A DNA stretch of 64,000 nucleotides, from the NCBI RefSeq assembly GCF_015291705.1, contig NZ_CP030050.1, forward strand, positions 3,720,001 to 3,784,000, read 5' to 3'. The notes beneath the pieces are model-generated. The model was not told the origin of the DNA. It saw only the letters and a program-made list of their open reading frames with translations, and ran no database searches. Numbering within the stretch: position 1 is the stretch's first letter; every line of letters begins with the position of its first letter. The translations under genes were made by a program, and so were the position numbers. Shown one piece after another: positions 45,104 through 52,746 of this stretch. The DNA is from Bradyrhizobium arachidis (GTDB lineage Bacteria > Pseudomonadota > Alphaproteobacteria > Rhizobiales > Xanthobacteraceae).

Positions 45104-45296
45104 CATGGTGCTCAACGCGGCGCAAAGCGCCGGAGCATAATCGGGAATGGGGATGGGCGGACCCAGTTGCGGCGCGCAAAACCCCAGCCGCCCCCGCGAC
45201 TGTAAGCGGTGAGGGGCTCCGATCAGCCACTGGGCCGCAAGGTCCGGGAAGGCCGGAGAACCCCAGTGAACCGCGAGCCAGGAGACCGGCCGTGCA
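45104..45296 (+). promoter_or_regulatory. Cobalamin riboswitch 2
   Basis: B12 riboswitch with GGTGCTC, the hairpin GCGGCGCAAAGCGCC, ATCGGGAATGGG, core AGCCGCCCCCGCGACTGTAA, AGCCACTGGG, CCGGGAAGGCC and B12 box GAGCCAGGAGACCGGCC (45275-45291). A GCCGTC/GACGGC hairpin (45312-45329) follows directly before the cbiM ribosome binding site. It would control cbiM and probably cobF and cobT behind it. Confidence 0.94.
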
Positions 45297-45345
45297 TGTT
45301 TTGAGGCCAAGGCCGTCGGGTGTGACGGCAGGAAGGAACTGAACC

Positions 45346-46023
45346 ATGCATATCGAACCCGGCGTCGTGACGGGCGCCAAGCTTATATTGAGTTACGCAA
45401 CCGGCATCGCCGCAGGCGGCGTTGCCTTGAAGCTCGCGGTCGAGACCGTGCGCGAGCAGGGCATCGGCTCGCTCGCCGTGCGCACCCTCGCGACCACCGC
45501 GCTCGTCTTCACCTTCTTCGAGATCCTGCCGCACTTCCCGGTCGGCGTCTCCGAGGTGCACTTCATCCTTGGCTCGACCTTGTTCCTGCTGTTCGGTGCG
45601 GCGCCGGCGGCTCTTGGCCTTGCGTTCGGCCTCTTGCTCCAGGGCGTGTTCTTCGAGCCCGCCGACCTGCCGCAATACGGCATGAACGTCACCACGCTGC
45701 TGGTGCCGCTGTTCGGGATCCAGGCGATCGCCGCACGGATCATCTCGCGCAACACCGCCTATGTCGACCTCAGGTATCGCCAGGCGCTGGCGCTCTCGAC
45801 GACCTACCAGGCCGGCGTGATCGCCTGGGTGGCGTTCTGGGCGCTCTATGGCTCCGGCTTTGCGATGAGCAACCTCGCCAACATCGCGACCTTCGCGGCC
45901 TCCTATGCGCTCGTCATCGTGATCGAGCCGCTCGCCGATCTCGCCGTGCTGGCGCTGGCGAAGTCGCTGCGCGGTGTCACCGCGCCCGGCCTCGTCACTC
46001 CGCGCCTGCACAACGCGGCCTAA
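45346..46023 (+). CDS. cbiM: CbiM-like energy-coupling-factor transporter permease
   Basis: Inner-membrane S-component of 225 residues for cobalt (or nickel) uptake. The N-terminus MHIEPGVVTGAKL holds the histidine at position 2 that CbiM/NikM proteins use to bind the metal. About six to seven hydrophobic spans follow (LGLAFGLLLQGVFFEPADLP is typical). No cbiN, cbiQ or cbiO gene is near, so it is a stand-alone form. It sits under cobalamin riboswitch 2, with GGAAGG ten bases before the ATG, which fits a cobalt uptake role. Confidence 0.9.
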   Translation: MHIEPGVVTGAKLILSYATGIAAGGVALKLAVETVREQGIGSLAVRTLATTALVFTFFEILPHFPVGVSEVHFILGSTLFLLFGAAPAALGLAFGLLLQGVFFEPADLPQYGMNVTTLLVPLFGIQAIAARIISRNTAYVDLRYRQALALSTTYQAGVIAWVAFWALYGSGFAMSNLANIATFAASYALVIVIEPLADLAVLALAKSLRGVTAPGLVTPRLHNAA

Positions 46024-46030
46024 GAGATCA

Positions 46031-46055
46031 AGGGGCGGCCGTCATGGCCGCCCCT
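46031..46055 (+). promoter_or_regulatory. Strong hairpin between cbiM and cobF
   Basis: AGGGGCGGCC and GGCCGCCCCT form a perfect ten-pair stem around GTCAT, eight bases after the cbiM stop and eleven before the cobF ATG. No U-run follows, so it is not a standard terminator. It may moderate transcript decay or translation between the two genes. Confidence 0.45.
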
Positions 46056-46065
46056 CGCGCTCGCG

Positions 46066-46815
46066 ATGCTCACGCTCTCCCTGATAGGCATCGGTTGCGG
46101 CGATCCCGATCAGCTCACGCGCGCTGCGATCACTGCCATCAACGCCGCCGATCTCATCCTGATCCCGCGCAAGGGCACCGCAAAGTCCGATCTCGCCGAT
46201 CTCAGGCGCACGATCTGCGCCGATGTGCTCACGAGCGACAGGACGCGCATTGCCGAGTTCGATCTTCCCGTGCGCGATGCGGATGAAGCCGATTACCGCA
46301 AGGGCGTGGACGATTGGCATGATGCGGTCGCCGCGACGTGGTCGCAGACGATCGCAGATCATCTTGGCGGTGAGGGCAAGATTGCGCTGCTGATCTGGGG
46401 CGATCCCTCGCTCTACGATTCCTCGCTGCGCATCGCGCGCCGGCTCAAGCCCTTGCCCAAGATCGAGGTCGTACCGGGCATCACCTCGATCCAGGCGCTG
46501 TGCGCGGCGCATGCATTGCCGCTCAACGAGATCGGCGAGCCTTTCCTTGTGACCACGGGACGCCGCCTGCGCGAAGGCGGCTGGCCACAAGGCGTCGATA
46601 CCGTGGTGGTGATGCTCGACGGCGGCACCGCGTTCCAGTCGCTCGATCCGGCGGGGCTTCACATCTATTGGGGCGCCTATCTCGGCATGCAAGATCAGAT
46701 CATCCACTCAGGCGCGCTGGCCGAGGTTGGTCCGCGCATCGTCGCCGCGCGGCAGGAAGCGCGCGAGCGGCATGGCTGGATCATGGACAGCTACATTCTC
46801 AAGCGCGGGCGTTAA
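46066..46815 (+). CDS. cobF: Precorrin-6A synthase (deacetylating) CobF
   Basis: SAM-dependent methylase of 249 residues that methylates C1 and releases acetate; CobF is specific to the aerobic pathway. Motifs: SLIGIGCGDPDQLTRAAITA, LIPRKGTAKSDLADLR, IWGDPSLYDSSLRIARRL and VVPGITSIQALCAAHALPLN. It is separated from the main ring-building operon and instead lies between cbiM and cobT under riboswitch 2. The ATG at 46066 has no clear Shine-Dalgarno sequence, and a strong hairpin stands just before it. Confidence 0.94.
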   Translation: MLTLSLIGIGCGDPDQLTRAAITAINAADLILIPRKGTAKSDLADLRRTICADVLTSDRTRIAEFDLPVRDADEADYRKGVDDWHDAVAATWSQTIADHLGGEGKIALLIWGDPSLYDSSLRIARRLKPLPKIEVVPGITSIQALCAAHALPLNEIGEPFLVTTGRRLREGGWPQGVDTVVVMLDGGTAFQSLDPAGLHIYWGAYLGMQDQIIHSGALAEVGPRIVAARQEARERHGWIMDSYILKRGR

Positions 46816-46825
46816 GCGAGGCAGC

Positions 46826-47884
46826 ATGTTACCCGAATGGGTCTACCAAAAGTGCCCCGAGATCTCCGCGGCCCATCGCGAAGCGGCGATTGCGCGTCAG
46901 GCGCAACTGACGAAACCGACCGGCGCGCTCGGTCGGCTCGAGCAGCTCGCGATCGAGCTTGCGGGCCTGCAAGCGACTGAGCAGCCGCGCGCCGCCCGCG
47001 TGCCCGTCATCGTTTTTGCCGGCGATCACGGCATCGTCGCGCAGGGCGTGTCGGCCTATCCGCAAGCCGTGACCATCGCGATGATGGCGAATTTTGCCTC
47101 CGGCGGCGCGGCGATCTCGGTGCTGGCGCGTGAACTGGGTTCGACCCTGGAAGTGGTCGACGCGGGCACGCTGGCGCAGGAGGAGATGGCGGGCGTCGTC
47201 ACCGACAAGCCGCGCAGCGGCACGCGCGATTTCAGCACCGAGGCTGCGCTCATGCCTGCCGAGCTGGCCTTCGCATTCGAAACCGGCCAGCGCGCGGTGG
47301 CACGCGCGGAGGCCACCAACCCCGATCTCCTGATCTTCGGCGAGATGGGCATCGGCAACACCACTGCGTCCGCGGCGATCGCCGCGAGCCTGCTCGGCGT
47401 CGGCGCCGACGAGATCGCGGGCAGCGGCACCGGTATCGATGCCGCCGGCCGCGCGCACAAGGCGCGCGTGATTGACGCCGCGATCGCACGCCATGGCGTT
47501 GCGGGCGCAGCGCCCGAAAAAATCCTGTGCGCCGTCGGCGGCCTCGAGATCGCGGCGATCTCAGGCGCGATCATCGCGGCTGCGCAGCGCCGCATTCCCG
47601 TATTGATCGACGGCTTCATCGTATCAGTCGCCGCACTTGCGGCAGCGCGGCTCAACCCGTCATGCCAGCCGTTCCTGTTGCCGTCGCATCAGTCGGCGGA
47701 GCAGGGGCATCGGCTGGTGCTGCGTGCATTGAACGTGCAGCCGCTGATCAGCCTCGATCTCCGGCTCGGCGAGGGATCAGGCGCCGCCATCGCGCTGCCA
47801 CTGGTGCGGTCGGCCTGCGCGCTCCACAACGGCATGGCGACGTTCGCGCAGGCCAATGTGCCGGATCGGCCTAAAGCGCGATGA
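46826..47884 (+). CDS. cobT: Nicotinate-nucleotide--dimethylbenzimidazole phosphoribosyltransferase
   Basis: A 352-residue enzyme (CobT of enterics, CobU of Pseudomonas denitrificans) that activates dimethylbenzimidazole to alpha-ribazole phosphate. Motifs: KPTGALGRLEQLA, IVFAGDHGIVAQGVSAYP, GEMGIGNTTASAAI with the catalytic region, SGTGIDAAGRAHK and LLPSHQSAEQGHR. The ATG at 46826 follows GCGAGGCAGC. The last codons (Lys-Ala-Arg-stop) lie inside a palindromic repeat, which seems to have replaced the native 3' end. It is not the cobaltochelatase subunit of the same letter name. Confidence 0.94.
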   Translation: MLPEWVYQKCPEISAAHREAAIARQAQLTKPTGALGRLEQLAIELAGLQATEQPRAARVPVIVFAGDHGIVAQGVSAYPQAVTIAMMANFASGGAAISVLARELGSTLEVVDAGTLAQEEMAGVVTDKPRSGTRDFSTEAALMPAELAFAFETGQRAVARAEATNPDLLIFGEMGIGNTTASAAIAASLLGVGADEIAGSGTGIDAAGRAHKARVIDAAIARHGVAGAAPEKILCAVGGLEIAAISGAIIAAAQRRIPVLIDGFIVSVAALAAARLNPSCQPFLLPSHQSAEQGHRLVLRALNVQPLISLDLRLGEGSGAAIALPLVRSACALHNGMATFAQANVPDRPKAR

Positions 47885-47958
47885 GATCATCGCGCTTTAG
47901 GTTGTTGTTTCAGCATGATCTTTTCGGAAAACCGCTGCGCACTTTTCCGGATCATGCT
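47873..47958. repeat. Two-hairpin intergenic repeat between convergent genes
   Basis: AAAGCGCGATGA/TCATCGCGCTTT forms a twelve-pair stem (47873-47898). A second stem joins AGCATGATC (47912) with GATCATGCT (to 47958), extended by CGGAAAA and CTTTTCCG with a short bulge. The layout matches a palindromic unit that I recall as widespread in Bradyrhizobium intergenic DNA. It probably also ends transcription from both sides. The cobT stop codon is inside the first stem, and the phosphatase stop begins one base after the second. Confidence 0.7.
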
Positions 47959-48531
47959 TTAGCTGATCCGCTGGTTGACGGAGACGACGCGCCAGCCGGT
48001 CGTGAGCCGGTCGATCCGGGTCAGCGACAGCGGATCGATGACGAAGCGCAAGGCTGCCTGAGGCGTGAGGTCGAGCGCGATGCAGAGCGCGGCGCGGATG
48101 GTGCCGGAATGGACGACGAGCGCGGCTGGGCCCGAGCCAATCCGTGACAGGCCGAGCCGGACGCGCGCGACCTGATCCTCAAAGCTCTCGCCGCCCGGCG
48201 GCTTTCCACGCGCTGGATCGCTCCAGAACTTCGCATAGGCCTCGCCGCCGGTCGCTGCGAGCTCGTCATGCCGATGGCCGGTCCAGTCGCCAAAATCCTG
48301 CTCGGTGAATTCGCTCACCAGCGTCGGCTCCAGCCCCAGCGCCCGCGCGGTCTCGACCGTGCGCCGCAATGGGCTGGCATAGCTCGCAGCATCCCGCGGC
48401 AGGCGCTGCCGCAGCGCCTCGAGTTGCGCGCGATCGCGGAGATCGGCCGGCGCGTCGGCGGCATGGATCGTGCCTTTGACGCCGTCGACGGGCGCATGCC
48501 GTATCAGCCAGAGGAAGGTCTCGCCTTCCAT
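47959..48531 (-). CDS. Histidine phosphatase family protein (possible alpha-ribazole phosphatase)
   Basis: A 190-residue phosphoglycerate-mutase-like phosphatase. The catalytic block is LIRHAPVDG at the N-terminus; the second arginine is in YASPLRRTVETARAL, the acid in TEQDFGDWTGHRHDEL, and the second histidine in AALVVHSGTIRAAL. The GDWTG and neighbourhood (beside cobT) suggest a CobC-type alpha-ribazole phosphatase that dephosphorylates the cobT product, but other phosphatases share these features. The ATG at 48531 has GGAG six bases upstream; an ATG two codons earlier is possible. Confidence 0.8.
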   Translation of the reverse strand: MEGETFLWLIRHAPVDGVKGTIHAADAPADLRDRAQLEALRQRLPRDAASYASPLRRTVETARALGLEPTLVSEFTEQDFGDWTGHRHDELAATGGEAYAKFWSDPARGKPPGGESFEDQVARVRLGLSRIGSGPAALVVHSGTIRAALCIALDLTPQAALRFVIDPLSLTRIDRLTTGWRVVSVNQRIS

Positions 48532-48616
48532 GCTCATCTCCAAGGAAATTGGGCGCTGTGGCAATAACGCCGCAGCTTGCACATTGACTCTGTCTTGGTC
48601 GTAATCCTAGATGCCT

Positions 48617-48793
48617 CTGACGGTTTCCCCGAGAGGGGATGAAAAGGGAATGCGGTGCGGGGACCTTGTCCCCAATGCCGTAGCTGCCCCCGCAACTGTA
48701 AGCGGTGAATCCTTCGTCAGAAGCCACTGGGTCCTCGGTCCCGGGAAGGCGACGAAGCGGTCACGACCCGCGAGCCAGGAGACCTGCCGTCAG
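48617..48793 (+). promoter_or_regulatory. Cobalamin riboswitch 3
   Basis: B12 riboswitch with closing stem CTGACGG/CCGTCAG, the hairpin TTTCCCCGAGAGGGGA, AAAAGGGAATGCGG, core AGCTGCCCCCGCAACTGTAA, GAAGCCACTGGG, CCCGGGAAGGCG and B12 box GAGCCAGGAGACCTGCC. Downstream is the TonB-dependent receptor gene, which it should repress when cobalamin is plentiful. Confidence 0.95.
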
Positions 48794-48869
48794 CCGTGGT
48801 CACACGCGAAGATGTCGGTCGGGGAGTACAGACATTCGGCTTCATCGCACGGCTGAAAGCCTGATGATG

Positions 48870-48915
48870 GGACCTTGGTTCGCGGTGACGTGCCACTGAC
48901 GTCACACCGAGGTCC
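48870..48915 (+). promoter_or_regulatory. Ribosome-site hairpin of riboswitch 3
   Basis: GGACCT (48870) pairs with AGGTCC (to 48915), and inside it GGTGACGT pairs with ACGTCAC. The 3' arm contains the GAGG that would be the Shine-Dalgarno of the receptor gene at 48922, so folding would block initiation. Confidence 0.6.
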
Positions 48916-48921
48916 AGGACC

Positions 48922-51279
48922 GTGTCTTCCATCCGTATCGTACGACCGCGCCGCTTTCTGCTTGCGTCGGCCGCACTCACATCCATTGTCGCCGTTGATA
49001 TTCCCGCTGCGTCGGCGCAGCAGGCTCGCGAGCCGCTGCCGCCCGTGGAGGTGTCGCCCCCGCAATCCCGCAAGCAGGCCAAGCCGGCCGGCCGGGACGC
49101 GGCAAGCGCCCGCCGTACGGCTGTGCGACGGCCCTCGACCGCACCGGCCGCGCCAAAGCTGGCGGCGCCGAACGCTGCGGCACCGACGCCGCTCAACTCC
49201 AATGCGGTCGCGGAAAGCGCCTCGCGCCTCGGCCTGACCGTGCGGGAGATACCGGCGACCGTCGAGGTGATCTCGGCCGAGACCATGCGCGAGCAGGGCT
49301 ATCGTACCGTGTCCGAGGCGGCGCAAGGAGCGGTCGGTGTCACCTCCGGCGACAATCCGGCCGAGCCCGCAGCTTTCTCGATGCGCGGCTTCACCAACAG
49401 CCAGATCAACACGCTCTACAACGGCATCAAGATCGGTCCGCAGAACATGACCTCGCGGATCACGGACACCGCCAATCTGGAAGCGGTGGAATTTTTGAAA
49501 GGCCCGGCCTCGCTGATGTCGGGCGAGGGCGCCGCCGGTGGCTCCATCAACTTCGTCACCAAGCAGCCGCACACCGGCCCGATCCGCAACGAGGCGGACT
49601 TCTCCTGGGACTCGCTAAACTCGTTCCGCGCCCATTACGGCTCGGGCGGCAGCACCAATGTCCAGGGCCTCGACTATCGCTTCGACATCAGCCGCTCCTC
49701 TCTCAACGGCTTCGCCGACGACACCAACACCAAAACGTTCGATGTGTCGGGCCAGCTCAACTACCGCATCTCCGACAGCCTCAAGGTCTGGGGCGCGATC
49801 GAGTATCGCGAGGACCGCGGCAAGGCTTATTGGGGCGCGCCGCTGGTGCCGATCGCCTTCAGCGGCTCGCATGCGACGAGCGGCATCGTTTCGGGCAATT
49901 ACGTCTCCAACTACAACGGAACCAATCTCGGCGCGGTCACCATCGACGACCGCACCTTCAACACCAACTACAACGTCCTCGACAATCGCAACGTCGCCCA
50001 GGAAGTGTGGCTGCGCGGAGGCTTCGAGCTGAAGCTCGCGCCCGACCTGACACTGAAGAGCCAGGCCTATGGCTACGGCGCCGAGCGCACCTGGTTCAAC
50101 AATGAGGTCGAGGCATTCAACTCCGTCTCGAACCTCGTCAATCGCGAGCGCTTTTACGTCGCGCACAGCCAGCGTTTGGTTGGCAACATCACCGATCTGA
50201 TCTGGGACACGAACATCGCTGGCTTCGATAACCGCTTGGTCACGACACTGTCGTCAAGCTATCTGGATTTTGTCAGGCCTGGTGCTGCGAACTTTCCGGG
50301 CGACTCCGTTTCGCTGGTCGATCCCGCTCGCGGCTATTACGGCCTGCTCACGATCCAGCAGCAGACCGCGCGCATCGACAACGAGGCGCTGTCATTCGAG
50401 GACCGGCTGAAGCTGACGCGCAGCTTTGCGCTGGTCGGCGGCCTCCGCGTCGAGCACATTGGACTCGATCGCAACTCGACCGACGTCAACGGCCTGGTGA
50501 AGGCGGGTTTCCCGTTCACCAAGGACTGGGTCCCGACGACAGGCCGCATCGGCTACACATGGGAGGCCGTACCCGGCCTGACCTTCTTCAGCCAGTACGC
50601 CACCGGCGCCGACGTCTCCGCCAACAACATCTTCCTGCTTGGTCCGACCCAGAATCTGGATCTGACGACCGCGCGCACCTACGAGACCGGCGTCAAGCAC
50701 CTGTTCTGGGACAACAGGGCGGAGTGGTCGTTCTCGGCCTACGATATCGTGCGCAAGAACGTCTATGCGGCAGCCGGCGGCCAGACGCTCAACAGTGCGG
50801 GACTGCAGGAATCGAAGGGCGTCGAGCTTGCAGCCGCGGTGCGCCCGATCGAGCCGCTGCGTCTGTGGGGCAATATTGCCTATGTCGATGCGCGCTACGC
50901 CGACTACAATTTTGCCGGGGGGTCGTTCTCCGGCAACACGCCGCCGAACGTGCCGCGCATCGTCGCCAATGCCGGCGCGTCGTACCGGTTCTTCACGCCC
51001 TGGCCAGTGGAGCTCGGCATCACCGGCCGTCACGTCGGCGACCGCTACAACACCGACGCCAATGTTGTGACGATGAAGGCCTATACCGTCGCCGACGTCT
51101 ACGCCTTCGTCGACATCCCGAAGACGGTGTTCAATGCGGTCGACCAGGCCCGCCTGACCTTCCGCGTACGCAACATCGCCGACAAGCGCTATGCGATCTG
51201 GGGCGATCCGTTCTATCCCGACCAGATCCTCCTGGGCGCGCCGCGCATCTATGAGCTCTCGGCCGCGTTCAAATGGTAG
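48922..51279 (+). CDS. TonB-dependent receptor (siderophore-receptor type) under B12 control
   Basis: Outer-membrane receptor of 785 residues. A signal peptide (FLLASAALTSIVAVDIPAAS) is followed by a Pro/Ala/Arg-rich linker of some 60 residues, a plug domain (REIPATVEVISAETMREQGY, FSMRGFTNSQINTLYNGI, VEFLKGPASLMSGEG) and a beta-barrel ending in the aromatic residue of AAFKW. It resembles FhuA/FpvA siderophore receptors rather than BtuB, yet a cobalamin riboswitch precedes it. Import of a corrinoid or cobalt chelate is therefore inferred. It starts with GTG and is followed after 12 bases by a PepSY membrane protein gene. Confidence 0.9.
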   Translation: MSSIRIVRPRRFLLASAALTSIVAVDIPAASAQQAREPLPPVEVSPPQSRKQAKPAGRDAASARRTAVRRPSTAPAAPKLAAPNAAAPTPLNSNAVAESASRLGLTVREIPATVEVISAETMREQGYRTVSEAAQGAVGVTSGDNPAEPAAFSMRGFTNSQINTLYNGIKIGPQNMTSRITDTANLEAVEFLKGPASLMSGEGAAGGSINFVTKQPHTGPIRNEADFSWDSLNSFRAHYGSGGSTNVQGLDYRFDISRSSLNGFADDTNTKTFDVSGQLNYRISDSLKVWGAIEYREDRGKAYWGAPLVPIAFSGSHATSGIVSGNYVSNYNGTNLGAVTIDDRTFNTNYNVLDNRNVAQEVWLRGGFELKLAPDLTLKSQAYGYGAERTWFNNEVEAFNSVSNLVNRERFYVAHSQRLVGNITDLIWDTNIAGFDNRLVTTLSSSYLDFVRPGAANFPGDSVSLVDPARGYYGLLTIQQQTARIDNEALSFEDRLKLTRSFALVGGLRVEHIGLDRNSTDVNGLVKAGFPFTKDWVPTTGRIGYTWEAVPGLTFFSQYATGADVSANNIFLLGPTQNLDLTTARTYETGVKHLFWDNRAEWSFSAYDIVRKNVYAAAGGQTLNSAGLQESKGVELAAAVRPIEPLRLWGNIAYVDARYADYNFAGGSFSGNTPPNVPRIVANAGASYRFFTPWPVELGITGRHVGDRYNTDANVVTMKAYTVADVYAFVDIPKTVFNAVDQARLTFRVRNIADKRYAIWGDPFYPDQILLGAPRIYELSAAFKW

Positions 51280-51291
51280 GGCGCTGACCAC

Positions 51292-52722
51292 ATGATGAGC
51301 GCGATCGTCCTGCTGCATCGCTGGCTCGGGGTCGCGTTCTGCCTGCTGTTCGCGATGTGGTTCGCGAGCGGGATCGTGATGCACTTCGTTCCGTTTCCGT
51401 CACTGACGGAAGCGGAGCGGTTTGCCGGATTGGCACCGGTCGATCGTGCGGAGGTGAGGATCACCGTCGCCGAAGCGGTGACGGCAAGCAAGCTACCGGA
51501 TGCGACGCGCGCGCGGCTGATCCAGCGGGGCGATGGGCCGGTCTACATCGTGTCAGGGCGATCGCAGCTCGGCGCGGTCCACGCCTCCGATGGACGGGAC
51601 GCAAGTGTGACGTCGGCCGACATTGCACTGGCCATTGCGCGGGCGCACGCCGTGCGGCGAGGGCTTGATCCCGCGCCGGCCGCGATCCTCGCACGCGCGG
51701 ACTATGACCAATGGAGCGTTCCAAACGGCTTTGACCGCCATCGGCCCTTGTTTCGCATGGCCCTCGGCGATGCCGCCGGGACGGAGATCTATATCTCGTC
51801 ACGCACCGGCGAAGTCGTCCTCGACACGACCCGAAGCGAGCGTGGCTGGAATTGGGTCGGCAGCGTCTTGCACTGGATTTATCCGACGGTGCTGAGGCGC
51901 AATTGGGCGCTGTGGGACCGCGTGGTCTGGACGCTGTCGCTGCTGGCCTCGATCGCGGCCTTGCTCGGTGCGGTGCTCGGGATCGTGCGGATCAGGATGC
52001 GAGGACGGGCGATCTCGACGCCGTATCGGGGCTGGCACGCCCTGCATCACCTCATCGGCCTCGCAGCAACGCTGTTCGTGCTGACCTGGATTTTCAGCGG
52101 CTGGCTGTCCATGGATCACGGCCGGCTGTTCTCGCGCGGGCAGTTGACGCCGGCCGAAGCGCGTGTGGCGGCTGCCGCGCCGGACTGGACGGCTTCATCG
52201 CGCGACCAGCTGCGGCCAGCGTCACCGGTCCGCGAAGTCGAATGGTTCGCGTTCGGCGGCAATCTCTATCGGCGCGACCGGCCTGCTCTGGGGTCCCAGA
52301 CGTTGGTCAGGGCAGGGGATACGTCTCGTGCTGAACAAGCAGGTGTCTTGAGTGTCCGCGACATTCAGGAATTGACAGCGCGCCTTGCCGCGAACTGCGG
52401 CATGCCGTCCGTTCTCGCTGAGCCTGACGACTATCCCGCGCAGTCCGTCGTTCCCGGAGCGCCCGTCTACCGCGCCCGATGCGGCGAGGTCTGGTTCGAT
52501 ATCGACGGCGCCGACGGCAGCGTGCTGCAAAGGCTGGATGCCTCGCGGCGGGCCTATCGCTGGTTCTACAGCGCGCTGCACACGCTCGATTTTCCGGTCC
52601 TGATGGCGCATCCGCGTCTGCGCGACATCCTGATTGTCGGGCTTTGCGCGCTCGGGCTCGTATTCTCCGTGACCGGCATCGTCATCGGCTGGCGCCGTCT
52701 GCGGTCGACCTTCACGGCTTGA
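51292..52722 (+). CDS. PepSY-associated membrane protein
   Basis: A 476-residue inner-membrane protein with four helices: LLHRWLGVAFCLLFAMWFAS, VVWTLSLLASIAALLGAVLG (near 211), LIGLAATLFVLTWIFSGWL (near 255) and ILIVGLCALGLVFSVTGIV (near 446). Soluble PepSY-type segments lie between them in the periplasm (TRSERGWNWVGSVLHWIYP). Paired histidines at helix edges (LLHRWLG, HALHHLIG, HTLDFP) could bind heme. Relatives accompany TonB siderophore receptors and are thought to reduce the imported chelate. Here it is the second gene under riboswitch 3, so it may act on a corrinoid or cobalt chelate. Confidence 0.85.
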   Translation: MMSAIVLLHRWLGVAFCLLFAMWFASGIVMHFVPFPSLTEAERFAGLAPVDRAEVRITVAEAVTASKLPDATRARLIQRGDGPVYIVSGRSQLGAVHASDGRDASVTSADIALAIARAHAVRRGLDPAPAAILARADYDQWSVPNGFDRHRPLFRMALGDAAGTEIYISSRTGEVVLDTTRSERGWNWVGSVLHWIYPTVLRRNWALWDRVVWTLSLLASIAALLGAVLGIVRIRMRGRAISTPYRGWHALHHLIGLAATLFVLTWIFSGWLSMDHGRLFSRGQLTPAEARVAAAAPDWTASSRDQLRPASPVREVEWFAFGGNLYRRDRPALGSQTLVRAGDTSRAEQAGVLSVRDIQELTARLAANCGMPSVLAEPDDYPAQSVVPGAPVYRARCGEVWFDIDGADGSVLQRLDASRRAYRWFYSALHTLDFPVLMAHPRLRDILIVGLCALGLVFSVTGIVIGWRRLRSTFTA

Positions 52723-52746
52723 ACGCGGATGAGCCTGGTCTGACCC

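Noticed and set aside
48922..51279. BtuB cobalamin receptor
   Set aside because: The plug and barrel resemble siderophore receptors and no btuFCD genes follow; only the riboswitch points to B12.
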